Shown one piece after another: positions 44,501 to 55,369 of a DNA stretch of 64,000 bases. This DNA is from Endothia cerciana. Taxonomy: Eukaryota > Ascomycota > Sordariomycetes > Diaporthales > Cryphonectriaceae. The stretch lies in contig JALRMH010000048.1 in the NCBI GenBank assembly GCA_026119935.1, forward strand, positions 124,001 to 188,000, given 5' to 3'. How positions within the stretch are numbered: position 1 is the stretch's first letter; each line of letters begins with the position of its first letter. A program made the translations under genes and the position numbers. A model generated the notes under the pieces. It did not search any database and was not told where the DNA came from. It saw nothing but the letters and a program-made list of their open reading frames with translations.

Positions 44501-47500
44501 TCTTCTGGGAAGCCGCGACAACGTCGGCCACAGGCTTGGGCTTCAGCAGTTGTGTGCCAAAGTCCTCCAGATCGGCGAGAGGCCGGCTTTTGATATTGGT
44601 AACATCCTCAAGAGGCCCCCTGCTGAACAGGTCTGTGAGTTTCTTCTGCTTCATCTTGTCATCTTTGATGTTGATCCTCCTTTGGAGCCAGTCAGGGTGT
44701 GGCACACGTGGCACCGGGTTCCGGATCTTCTGAAGCGCTGCTGGGATCGTGATAAGCTTCTGAATGACCGAACCCAAGCGGTCCAGGTAGTAATCCCAAT
44801 CAAGCAAAGCCCTCGGATCAGTATCCGTTGGGACCTCTTTCAGCCACTTCGTCAAGTACAACCGCTTGACGTCCGGCTCAGCCGAGAAGATGGCCACAGG
44901 AACAGCACGTTCCGTGACAGGAGCATTCTTGGGCCTCGAACAGATAATGAACTTGCAGTTCAGCCCCTTGTCTTTGACCATCCCCTCGCCCAGAAAATCA
45001 GCTAGACGCTTGGCGGTGGTGATGGAGGTGGACTTCTGCGAGCCGTACTCCTCCAGCGTCTTGGTCATGCTGCGGTTCTCGGAAATGAGCTCCATGAGTT
45101 CCTCATCCGCCAGTGTAGCGCCCTTGCTATGGAGCACGTCCAGCCAGCGGTTGGCGACCTTGGCGACCGCAGCGTAACACTCGGCGAGGGTGGAGCCCTC
45201 GAGAAAGAACTTGAAGATTTGCTGCTGAAAGATCTTGATGAGCTTCAGCTCGCCTCTTCGCTTGACCTCGAAGCCTTTCAGCTCTGCAAGACTGCCGTCA
45301 TCGTTGAACACTGCGTAACGCTTCTTGAGATTCTTGTCCTCCTCCTTGGAGGTGGGCAGGACCATTGCCTTATAGGGACCGTCGACTTCGAAGAATATGG
45401 AATTGTCGCTGTGAGTCTCGTACTTGAATGCCTTCTGATCCACCAGGGTCTGGTATTGATGATTGGTGAACTTGTCGTGGACCAGATGGTTCAACATGAC
45501 ACAAGGATAGGAGATTGTCAGCTTCTTCCCACCCTTCATCTTGAAAGCAAAGTTCTCGGGAAATGTAGCCGGCAGCATACACCAGATACCATCTGTATCT
45601 AGCTCAAGTGGCCGGCCAAGCCGCTCGACCAGACCTCGAGCCAGCTGGATGATGGTCGCTCCCGTCAAACAGGTGACGCCAGCCATTTCCAACGAGTACC
45701 ATCTCGAACCCTTTCGCATGACATAGCCATAGAAGGAGTTCAAAATGACCTTGTGCGCCAGCTGCAGGGAGTCAAACAAGATGATCATCTTTTTGGCCGC
45801 CTCAATTTCTGCACCAGACGCACCGGAAGATTTGAGGCCTTCCGTCTTGCCCTTCCAGACCTTGGCCTTGCCTTTGTAGTCGTACCGACGATCGCGAAAG
45901 TCACGCACGGTGTTGATGTAGAAAGGGTTCTCTCGCTGACAGATGATGGCCTCCCGAACGGTGGTTGTTGAGTCGTGGATCTTGTGGTAGACTTTCTGCG
46001 AATAGGTCTGTAGGCGTTTCCGCACGAGGTTTGCCTGCTCGTCTTCTGGTAGGTCCTGGAATGAGCGCATTGGCGAATTCGGCCACTTGCCCGGGAACGT
46101 CTCGTTCTCCAGCGCATGCCTGATCATGTTGTACTCATCTCGCTTCGCTGGGAGATACTCTCCTCTCCACGCCCATGGCAACCTCCTATCGCAAGTTTTG
46201 CCTGGTCTGTTGAAATCGCAAGCCGCACAGTCCGACTCTTGTATCATGGAATCCGGCTGCAACCTGTTCGTGGTCATGATATTGGGATACATGGACGCGA
46301 CATCCAAGTGATAGATCAGAGGCCTCTCGGTCCTGTTCGGGGTCTCCTTCAGCTGGTTTAACCGCGCGAGGATCTGTGCCCTGACCTCGTCGTAGTTCTC
46401 CACATCTTCGAGCTTCTTCTTCTCCTCGATCGTGATGACGAATTTCAACGCGTTATCGAGGTCCTTGATGAGCTCGTCCACGGCGCCGGTATCCACGGCA
46501 AAATTGACTGGTATGTCCGCTCGGAACACACCAGCCTCGATACTCTCGACATGGCCACCGACGTATGTTTCGGAATCGAGCAAATGTCCATCCCAGAACG
46601 CCTCCTTAGGCGACACATGCTTATTCGGAAGCACGATCTCGTGGTTGTACGCCTGCACCATCAACAACATTTCGCAAAGAGTTCCAGTGCCCTTCCGCTC
46701 GGTGTCGTCCGGCCCGAGCGGAACAATGGTGCACAATGAGAAAACGAACGGGTGCACATATTTCATGTACAAGTAGTACGTTGCCACCGCATCAGAGACC
46801 GAATACTCCGCCAGTGTCTGCGGCCTCTCGGCAGCGTACGGTGTCATCAACTCCGGATCGAGCTCGTCGGGGTCGTATCCAAGCTTCGCGACCGTGACAG
46901 CCTTCAAGCCGCGACTGCCCTGAGGGAGGTAACTGTCTCGGTTCACCCAGTGGAAACAGTCCATGTGCGCACTATAGTTTGACTTGAACTGGTCCTCACT
47001 GTCCTTCTTCCAGCCGATCTCGTGGTACATATCGATGCCGTTGACGCTCGCTCTGGTCTCCACAAAAGGCCAATCAAAGAAGTCACCGTTGTACGTCGCG
47101 ATGACGGTCGGCCTCGCCTCCTTGATGTGCGTGAAGAACCGTTCAATGACGGCACGCTCGTTCGGCTCGTTGAATATCATGAAGGGTCCCGGGTATTCTG
47201 GTTTGGGTGTGTACTCGAAGTCGGCGATGTCTTCTGATACCACCTCCCGGTTGGTGATGAGGAATCCCTGCCCGTCTATCATGTACGAAATCATCATGAT
47301 CTGGTCGACGGCCGCGTCCGGAAACTTCAGGGGTGCTTTGCAAGTCTCGATATCGTAGGCCATAACAACCGGATCGGCCATAGCAAGATGCTCTTCGTTG
47401 CATGTCATGGTAGTGACGCCGTGCTTTGCTTCCACGAAGTACCATTTCCCCACCCGGATCCCTAGGTCCCATCGTCAGCCCTGGGCCGGAATGAAGAGGG

Positions 47501-48361
47501 CGGAGAAGACTGACCTTTGTCTATCATTACTCTGACATGGTACGGAACATCATATTCTCTAATATCAATAATGAAATCACTGGCGTCGGATATCGAGGTA
47601 TTGAGTCGTCGGTCATCATCTCGTGTGTCGTCGTCAAAAAGGTCGAAATTGCCGTTGTTTGCCCTGTCCGATTGTCAGCCTTCCGCCCCTCGCCATCCCT
47701 GGCCACAACTGTCTGCACTCCGGGGTGGTACTCACGTAGCAACCTCCGCATAAGCATCCATGGCGTCCATTCCCTTCTTATTCCTCTCCGCTACTGGCAT
47801 GATCTCCTTCCGGGCGGCCAGCAGGTCCCCGACGTTCGCGAACCGCAGCTCCAGGAACGTCCGCCTGTACCCCAGCAGGTGGTTCGGCATCTTCAGGTCC
47901 TCCCTCCCCACCCTCCTCACGCGCTTCACGACGCCCCCGCCGGGCACCCGCTTGCACCACTCCTCGACCTCCGTCTCGCGGCCCTTGCGCGCCGCGACCA
48001 GGAAGTACGGCTCGTACTCCACCGTCGCCTTGAACGTCGCGCCGTCCTCCTCGATGAAGTAGCAGTCCAGGGCGGCCCGGCCGCCGCCGCCCGGCACGCG
48101 GGCGTCCTCGAGCGAGGTCGGCTGCACGTTGACGAGCCAGCCCTCGCGGGCGCGGCCCGCCTCGTACCGCGCGAAGCCCATGTTCTCGTCTATGGAGTGT
48201 GCGAGGCGCGTGCGTTCCCATTTCTCGTCGGTGGATGTCGCCTCGGTCCGGTTTGTGGAGGAAGTGAAGGTTCGTGCCTTGGAGGCGCCGTGGTAGGCCT
48301 GTTTCCCGCCCCGCCCGCCGCGGAACCCCTTCTGGGGCCGGCGGAGGGAGGTTTTGGGCAT
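41523..48361 (-). CDS. POL2: DNA polymerase epsilon catalytic subunit A
   Basis: Three exons, 48361-47736, 47663-47515 and 47461-41523, give 2237 residues, the usual fungal length. The small middle exon restores FDLFDDDTRDDDRRLNTSIS and IREYDVPYHVRVMIDKGIRVGKWY. The exonuclease domain has AYDIETCKAP (Asp/Glu about 295/297), TYNGDFFDWPF and YSVSDAVATYYLY. The polymerase domain has the iron-sulfur CysX motif (CAACDFNRPGKTC), motif A HLDVASMYPNIM, motif B KVILNSFYGYVMRKG and motif C LELDTDGIW. The C-terminal inactive B-family half ends with two zinc-binding Cys clusters (CDNCTMARDLDFC...CTFCEAEY; CTKCGALRVNEFMEHCVC). This is the leading-strand replicase of the nucleus, partner of Dpb2/3/4. All motifs intact. 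Confidence 0.98.
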
Positions 48362-49023
48362 TGTGGAGTGCAGGAGAGGTCGTAGTCGGAGAGAAGGTTG
48401 TGAATCGGCCGGCGATGTCCAGGTCGCAAGGGCGGGGGGGTAATTGGTTCTGCAACGGGTGGTTTACGCGGTCGACGGCGCGTGTTTGGTGACGGAGTGA
48501 AGGTACGAAAGGGACTTGACGCTGGTATGTATAGAGTGTGGCGTCCCAGGTGCAGTTTCACAGAGCCTGAAGAATCAAGGTAGAAAGTATCATGAGCAGG
48601 ATCTCATGAATCGGCGCCAAGTTGCATGTCAGTGGAGCCCTCCATCATTTTGTTGGCTGCTGCACCGGGTGGAATATCAAAGTGGCTCCCCCTCCAAGTC
48701 TGTTTGACGCGTCCGTGAGCGCGGTGCTGAACCGCGTCTGCACGCGCCGCACTCTGGGGGCCCTGGGCCCCTGTAAATCGACCCTCACAGAGATCCTAGC
48801 TCAACGCAGCCCCAGGCCCTGCTTGCATGAGCTGCCATCCCTGCAGGCGGCTGGCTGCACAGACCACCCGTCATGATCTTTCTCGAGAATGTCACTTAGC
48901 ACTACGGTAGTGGTAGTTGGTCCCCAGTGCGCCGAGGAGGATATCTCTGCGGCGGCAGGTCAGAACCGCCACAGCTCCCTGCACCCGGACTGCACAGCTC
49001 CTCTCTGCCTGATGTAGCTCAAC
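48362..49023. other. Bidirectional promoter between POL2 and COX20
   Basis: About 660 bp between two divergent start codons. No coding signal. A G-rich run lies near 48431-48439; several ACGCG-containing stretches are present (for example at 48457 and 48708), reminiscent of MCB-type cell-cycle elements but not tested. Confidence 0.5.
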
Positions 49024-49671
49024 ATGTCCGCCTCACCGTCGCCACCTAACGAACCTGCCCCCACTCAGGCCGTGGGGTCCGTCGACCGCGAAAAACAACG
49101 GCAGGCAGACGCCGCCGCCGCCCAGCGCTTTGCAGAGGTCTCGCTCAAGTCAAAGCCCTTACCGGAGGGCGTGGACCCCAATAAGCGCGCGACCCTGGGC
49201 GAGGCCGTGACGACGATCAAGCCGGATGATTTTCTCAAGGTGCACCAGGCGCCGTGTACGCGGGAGGGGCTGCTCACGGGCATCGGGTCTGGAGGTGCAA
49301 TTGGGTTTTTGAGGTACATCGTCGGCGGTATGTACACACAAGTCTCACACCGGAGACTATATGAGAACCCCAGAAATCTTGCCGATGGAGAGAGAAGAGG
49401 CCATGGCTGACCGCGTGGGCGAGCAGCACCAATACCAAAGGCGGCAAATTGGGCGGTCGGTTCCGGAGTCGCAGTCAGTGTCATCGCGTACGAGTACTGC
49501 CAATACCAAAGGAGGGTGGAGCGTGCAAACATGAAGAGGGTGGTCGAGGTGGTGAGCAAGAAGCAGGCGGACCAGAAGAAGCAGGAGGACGAGAAGAGAC
49601 TACAACGGCAGAAAGAGCAGGAGGTTGCCACACAGAAGGCTGCGCAAAAGAGCTGGTACAAATTCTGGTAG
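49024..49671 (+). CDS. COX20: Cytochrome c oxidase assembly protein COX20
   Basis: Two exons, 49024-49327 and 49427-49671, with a 99-nt intron, give 182 residues. Splicing produces the conserved run TTIKPDDFLKVHQAPC, TREGLLTGIGSGGAIGFLRY, then IVG-APIPKAANWAVGSGVAVS and IAYEYCQYQRRVERANMKR. These are the two inner-membrane helices and the CxY/R-rich loop typical of COX20 (FAM36A in animals). The C-terminus is a charged helix (KKQADQKKQEDEKRLQRQK) ending WYKFW. COX20 is a mitochondrial inner-membrane chaperone for newly made Cox2. The second exon is in a frame that simple ORF calling misreads. The 20-30 N-terminal residues are disordered. Confidence 0.92.
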
Positions 49672-50048
49672 GAATACACATACAACGGTACACGCAAAGA
49701 GCAAAGGCAAGGGGCGAAGCATTGAGAAGGCGTCCGGAACGACTGTCATACTGCATTATCGGGCGTTTGGTGGGTATACCATGAGGCCATTTCCTGGATA
49801 GGTAATCCTCTCGAGCTCCAGGGTGGCAAAGGCCAATCCAACCGCGTCTCTGAAAACCAATAAGTAATGTCCCCAAACCGAATATCCATGGCCCGGACCG
49901 ACACCCTTGTGCTCATGGTCGACGGTGAGGTCTGGGGCTGATGATTTATCCCTCGATGGTGGTGCCAGCGAACGCCAAAAGATACTCCTAGTCGGCGGTC
50001 CTGTCGGCCGCGACTCAATTGCAAAACCCCCTCCCCAAGGTATTGTCG
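49672..50048. other. Convergent intergenic region
   Basis: 3' flanks of COX20 and the neighbouring minus-strand gene. Nothing further recognised. Confidence 0.5.
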
Positions 50049-51113
50049 TCAAATCGTTTCAATCATCGCCGTGCTCTCGACCTCCGTGAACCGCACCTTT
50101 CTGTCACCATTATCCTTATGCTCCAACTTCGGCGCCACAGATCTCTCCGGGCTGCCCCGTCTCCTGTGACTCCTGCGGGCCCTGGCCTCCCTCTCCTCCC
50201 TCTTCTTATACTCCGCCAGCTGTTGCCTCCTCTTCATCGTGCGGGCGTACGCAATGGCGGGGGTCGGCTTAAACCCGATGCCATTGATGCCTACTCCGTC
50301 GTCATCCTCGTCTTCGGGGTCGTAGACAGTGATCTCATCATCGTGCCAGGTGAGGGCCGCTCGTATCGGGTCGACGATGTCGGCCACTTCTGTGCTGGCA
50401 GGCACCTGAGCGGTGTTGGTCTTGGTGCTGCTGGCTGCGAGGGGCGGTGTGCCGGCACGTTTTCGACCTTCGGCCCCGAGCGCTTCGACGGGACGATGGT
50501 CAGCAGGCGTGGACCTCGAGAGCTTGGCCGGAGACGGCTTCGGCGACGAGGTCAGGAGTACGTGGTCGACCGCAAAATGCTGGGCAGGATTCGGCTCTGG
50601 TGGCGCATCGTCGTGAGTCGGTGCGAATCGATGTTCGGTGGTGATCGGGTCAGTGGTGCCGTGAGGCCCACCCCTCCGAACATCAGGCGTCTCTGGGATC
50701 TCGGCCTCCAATGAAGGTTGCTGAGGGCCAGTAGTTGTGTCTGACGCGGGTGAGAACCGGGTGCGCTTCCTCATCTTGGACTCGTCCTCGTCTATCTGCA
50801 TCATGTCCGTCGCACCAGCATCCCTATCGCTATCGGCGGCTTCAGCCCTCCCGCACAGCACAGCGTCCCGTGCCGCTGTAACCCCGCCCCCACTACCATT
50901 GCCGCTGTGCACACTGCGGTCAGCCAGGGCGAGGCCACGGAACCTGTGAGCGACCTTGGTACGAGGGCTGCTGCTGCGGCCAGCCGACATCAAGCCCGCC
51001 ACATCGACGTCGAAGCAGAACTGCGTGTTGACCGGCGAGGGGGCATCTTCGAGGGTGATGTCTGCTCTCTTGCGCTTGGGCGTTGAGAAGGGCGAGGGCG
51101 ATGAGCCGGTCAT
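50049..51113 (-). CDS. Uncharacterised charged, probably nuclear fungal protein
   Basis: 354 residues from the ATG at 51113 (MTGSSPSPFSTPKRKRAD); the frame stays open upstream to about 51316 with no ATG, so an unrecognised 5' exon is possible. It is mostly disordered, with nuclear-localisation-like KRKR and MRKRTRF. The conserved-looking part is C-terminal: RAALTWHDDEITVYDPEDEDDDG, then VGINGIGFKPTPAIAYARTMKRR and a long Arg/Glu helix (AEYKKREEREARARRSHRRRG). I have the impression that this block recurs in other ascomycetes, but I cannot name a domain. A role in nuclear regulation is only a guess from composition. No catalytic motif seen. Confidence 0.65.
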   Translation of the reverse strand: MTGSSPSPFSTPKRKRADITLEDAPSPVNTQFCFDVDVAGLMSAGRSSSPRTKVAHRFRGLALADRSVHSGNGSGGGVTAARDAVLCGRAEAADSDRDAGATDMMQIDEDESKMRKRTRFSPASDTTTGPQQPSLEAEIPETPDVRRGGPHGTTDPITTEHRFAPTHDDAPPEPNPAQHFAVDHVLLTSSPKPSPAKLSRSTPADHRPVEALGAEGRKRAGTPPLAASSTKTNTAQVPASTEVADIVDPIRAALTWHDDEITVYDPEDEDDDGVGINGIGFKPTPAIAYARTMKRRQQLAEYKKREEREARARRSHRRRGSPERSVAPKLEHKDNGDRKVRFTEVESTAMIETI

Positions 51114-52092
51114 GGTCGTCACCTTGATAGACCTAGCAGCCTCGTTGGTCAGGGGCCTTGAGAGGGGACTGGATGAGAACGACGGGAGGAGCGGCGTGAT
51201 TTCGGTGCTCGCAAGTACGGCGCGGTACAGAAGGTGAGAGGATAAAGAGAGGTCTTTCGCCGGTTCATGACGCCATCTTGGGAGAAGTGGCTGTCTGTCC
51301 GGAACAAGGTTCTATGGTGTGAGTCCAGGGCGAGAGTGGTCTTCGTTTCGTGAGATGGAACAGCGCAAGTCCCAAGATTGGGTAAGAGGGGAAAGTGGTT
51401 CAACAGAATAGTCCGGCAGAAATACCTAGGGCAACGTGAGGGCGGCGAAGATGGCGTCTCATCACCTGCGCCCGTAGAGCGTTAGGAGAGGAAACCACTA
51501 ACCAAGGGGCCCCAACTCAGCTGCCTTAGGGGGCTCGTCTGCAACGGGGCAGCGCTGCAATCTGGCATAGGTGCGACTTTCTAGCTGCTCTAGATCAGCC
51601 CACTGCGAGCAAGGGTGCTGCAGTGTGCCTGGGCGACTGCCAGGGAAGGTGCCTCGCACGGACCCTAACCCCCCTCTCGGTGCATCTCACTTTGCACCGA
51701 GCTCCCTCGGCCCTGAGGTACTTAGCCACCACAACAACAACAGCCAACCCAATCCACACACGGTTGACCCCCTAACATCTTGGTGCGCAAATCAGCTGAA
51801 GCGTTGACCAGCTCTTGATTGGCACCATTCAGCGAGTGTGCTGACCAGCCCTGGCAGGCCTGCTCCTCGAGAAAACCGGTTCCGGGATCAAGGTCAGAAA
51901 CTTTCCAGAAAGTTTATAATAGTGCATGCGTCCAACCTCACGATCGATACTGGAGCCTGGCCAGCGAATTGGTCTGATCTGCCTCGCAGTCTGCCGGCAT
52001 TTTTGGCTCGGTGGCATAAGCACATGGCGGACTTTACAGTCTTGACGTCACCACCATACAGCGACCATCCAACCTGCGCGACCATCATCACC
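51114..52092. other. Intergenic region, 1 kb
   Basis: Upstream flank of the nuclear protein and of the plus-strand fungal-specific gene. Besides the open frame next to 51113, nothing is recognised. Confidence 0.45.
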
Positions 52093-52983
52093 ATGGCATC
52101 GAGAAGCCCTCAATATTCACCTACGGACATACAAATACAATTCACAACTCCTAAGAAACCTTTTCATCACATTAATCGCATTCCCGGAGATTTTGTGATG
52201 GTTACAGGTATGTTAATATTTTAAGATCAAATCAAGCTCTATTAATTTATTCATTAGATGTTTTCCCCTCAAGGTTTAATAGCAATTGAGAAACTCAGAG
52301 TTGCTCGTCGCCGCAAATTCCGGCTACGACGATATTACTCTTCTACAAAGATCCTCATCATCGGTATCCCGACCGCAACACATGAACAACTTCATGTTAG
52401 CCTTTATGGTCTATAGCATGATCAACTTGTCTTGATGGATTTAGATCGAAGCTGGACATCAACAGGTGCTACAACCTTTCAAAAAGGCAATCATCTTGGT
52501 AATGATAGCAGCCAAGGCGAAGGCGATTCTACAGGTCGTCCAACACCAGCTCGGGAAAAGCCTTATGGCTGGCCAACATTGTCTATTGAATCAGGAGTTT
52601 CTGAATCAATAGAGCAACTCAGGCAAGACATGTATTGGTGGTTTAAGGCTTCTGATCACGCTGTCAAAATTATAATCCTTGCTAAATCTGATTGTTATTA
52701 CCGTCAGCTTCTTCTTGAGAAAGACGAAGAACCTCCAGGGGTCATCCGACAAGGAGCAACAACTCGAGCTGCTGCAACCCAGGTGCCAGTATTACAACAA
52801 AGTATTATAATTACTCAGGGTGCTAGGACAACACCGCCGTCATATAATCTCTCTAGGGGCGCATTGGTATTGAGCTTTCGGGTCCTCTCTCTTAGAGATC
52901 CGGGCCCGGGAGAAGGAGATATTGTGTTGAGTCCAGACTTACAACACGACGCAAGAAGGGTCTGGTGCTCAGTTGAAGGATAA
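52093..52983 (+). pseudogene. Fungal-specific uncharacterised protein with in-frame stop
   Basis: Exon 1 52093-52207 (ATGGCATCG) and a 66-nt intron 52208-52273 (GTATGT...CTCAAG) lead into exon 2. The reading KKPFHHINRIPGDFVMVTG, LIAIEKLRVARRRKFRLRRY, ILIIGIPTATHEQLHVSLYG is followed by TAG (52414-52416). The same frame then goes on for 189 codons with family-like sequence: GEGDSTGRPTP, WPTLSIESGVSESIEQLR, MYWWFKASDHAVKIIILAKSD, GALVLSFRVLSLRDPGPGEGD. I know this as a multicopy, uncharacterised fungal family. Upstream and downstream halves are both intact, so a single C-to-T (CAG to TAG) or G-to-A change is the simplest cause. Local base composition is clearly more AT-rich than the neighbours. 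Confidence 0.7.
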
Positions 52984-53470
52984 ACGCCTCATGGGCCTAA
53001 TTGGAGATCGGTAGCTTCGACCCAGACACAGGGATTGCAGATAGAGTTACATTCTCGGAGAGCTCACCGTCGTCATCTTTGACATGCCCCTCCAGTTTCT
53101 CGTCCTAGACCCGTCGGTGAGGTCAGAAGGCATTCGCGACGGGGTTGCATGAAAAAGCCTAGAACATCCCACAGACAACCTGTGAGGCGCGTCGGGTCGG
53201 GAATAGAAGGGCTCCTCGACAGGCCAGGCACCATTAGAGATGGTGTGATCCCAGGAGGTCGATGTTGATGTTTTGGGGGCGGGGTTCCCGTTGCCGGAAA
53301 GATACACTACTCTCCCATGCAGATGTCGATGACCCTTATCAGTGTGACTGCAGATCACATACAACAATAGAACTACTTGTTGTATCTTCTGAGCAGAACC
53401 TCAGCAGAGGCAGATACCTTTTTCCTCGTGACTATTGAGACTCGCCTTAGAAACCTTGAAATCCTATCCT
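52984..53470. other. Intergenic region
   Basis: Between the interrupted fungal-specific gene and the amidase; no gene recognised. Confidence 0.5.
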
Positions 53471-55337
53471 ATGTCACCGTCAATGATGTCTCAGGAGACT
53501 CAGGACGCAAGAGAGTATGCCCACTTCCTTATCCAGGCGCGGCTGTGCGAGTTAGGTCCTGACGAGCTTTGAAGGAATGTCACGAAAGAGGAACTACAGA
53601 GGGTGGCCGCCTCGCTGGGCTTTTCCATTCAACCGAAACATGAGTCGGATTATCTTACGCTCCTCCAGTCTGCCGTCTCGGCGATAGATACCGTGAACGA
53701 CATGCCAGCATATCGTCATCCACTGCTCCAGCCAAAGGAGGCCTCTGCACTGTCCTACACAGAGCCGGTCGCGTCCGAGAATCCTCTCAATGCTTGGAGC
53801 TTTAGGGTGAGCTGATCGTCTCTACACCGTCAAACTTTCAGCCCTGCCAAGCTGAGATTGACACGATGACCAGACCTTGATCAAGCCAACGGGCACCGGT
53901 CTCTTATCCGGAAAGACAATAGCCATCAAGGACAACGTCTCTGTCGCAGGTCTCCCGCTGACCGGGGGGACGCAGCCATATCATCTGAGCAAAGACCAGC
54001 CCTATCCCATCTCGACCTTTCACGCTCCCGTAGTGACGCGGGTGCTAGAGGCCGGAGCCACGATCCTAGGAACGGCGACATGCGAGAACTACTGCATGTC
54101 CGCTCTCAGCTTCACCAGCGCTACGGGGCCCGTCGACAACCCCTGGCTCAAGGGGTACGAGTGCGGCGGCAGCAGCTCCGGGAGCGCTGCCCTAGTAGGA
54201 GTCAAGAGCGTGCGGGCATGGAGGGAGAGACACGGTCACACAGATGACAACGACAATAACAACCTGGGCGAGGGCGTCGACCTCGCCCTCGGCGCAGACC
54301 AGGGAGGCAGCATCCGCCAGCCCGCCGGCTACACCGGCATCTACGGCCTCAAACCGACGCATGGCCTGGTGCCCTACACAGGGCTCACGGCGCTCTATCC
54401 CGCTATAGACCACTGCGGACCCATGGCCGGCTCGGTCCGCGATACAGCGCTCCTCCTCGCCGTGTTGGCTGGATACGACGGCCTCGACCCGCGGATGACG
54501 CCCGAGACGCCCCTGCGCCAGAACGTGACCCCCTATCACGAGGTCCTCGATGAGGCCATCAACACCCGCAAGGCCACTGGTGACTGGACACCCACGAGCG
54601 CAGCGCGCGGTCTGCGCATCGGCATCATCAAGGAGGCGTGGTCGGCACCGCAGCTCGCCGCCGAGGTGGCCGCCGGGGTCCGCAAGGCCGGCGAGCGGTT
54701 TGCGTCCCTCGGTGGTGTCGTTGAGGAAGTCAGCATCCCGCTGCACACACTAGGCGCGGACATCTTCACCGCCGTGACGAGGGCAGGCATGGCAGACGTG
54801 TTCATCTATAATAAACCACCGGATGTCCTTAGCTGGCCGCTCGCCGACCTCGACCCGCCAGTGCCTGATGGGAAGTGGTATGAAACGATGAACAAAACTG
54901 CGCCTGCTGTGGTCAACAAGTTGCTCAGCGGAACCTTCCTCAACCATCACAGGAACCGCTTCCCGCTGGCCGCGAGGGGGAAGGCGGTGACGCATGCTCA
55001 TGAGTTGCGAGGGGCTTACGATGCTGCGCTGGAGAGGTACGATGTGTTGATCACGCCTACCAATCCGACAGTGGGGATGAGACATCTGAGCGGGGATTTG
55101 GGCGTAAAGGAGAAGCACGACCTTGCGCTGGGAAACACGTGGAATACGTGCCCTTTCAACTTGACCGGCCATCCTGGGCTCGTGATACCTGTGGGATGGG
55201 GCAGGACAGAGGATGATCAGGGGACGTTGCCAATCGGGATGCAGATGATAAGCAGGAGATGGGGTGAGGAGAAGTTGTTCCTTGCTGCTGCGGCTTGGGA
55301 GGTTGGTGGGCTCGGTCTTGATGAACGAGCAAGATAG
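53471..55337 (+). CDS. Amidase-signature enzyme; stop codon in N-terminal region
   Basis: Exon 1 53471-53806 and exon 2 53874-55337 share phase 0 across a 67-nt intron. The amidase fold is complete: catalytic Lys in KTIAIKDNVSVAG, the cis-Ser in ECGGSSSGSAALVG and the nucleophile Ser in GADQGGSIRQPAGYTGIYGLKP. ITPTNPTVG and FNLTGHPGLVIPVG lie near the end. It hydrolyses amides; substrate unknown, cytosolic (no signal). The natural start MSPSMMSQETQDAREYAHFL reads in frame into CELGPDEL, then TGA (53570-53572), then RNVTKEELQRVAASLGF, the usual N-terminal helices. Next in-frame ATG is 53702, which would lose the first 77 codons but keep the catalytic core. Hence either a nonsense allele or a shortened protein. 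Confidence 0.78.
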
Positions 55338-55369
55338 TGCGTTGGTACGCAGCCACTCTTTGTATATTC

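Noticed and set aside
43971..45005. 344-codon plus-strand ORF inside POL2
   Set aside because: Antisense shadow of a strongly conserved coding exon, with the Leu/Asp/Arg-rich composition typical of reversed codons.
47537..48385. 282-codon plus-strand ORF opposite POL2 exons 1-2
   Set aside because: Overlaps two exons and an intron of POL2; a compositional artefact of GC-rich antisense.
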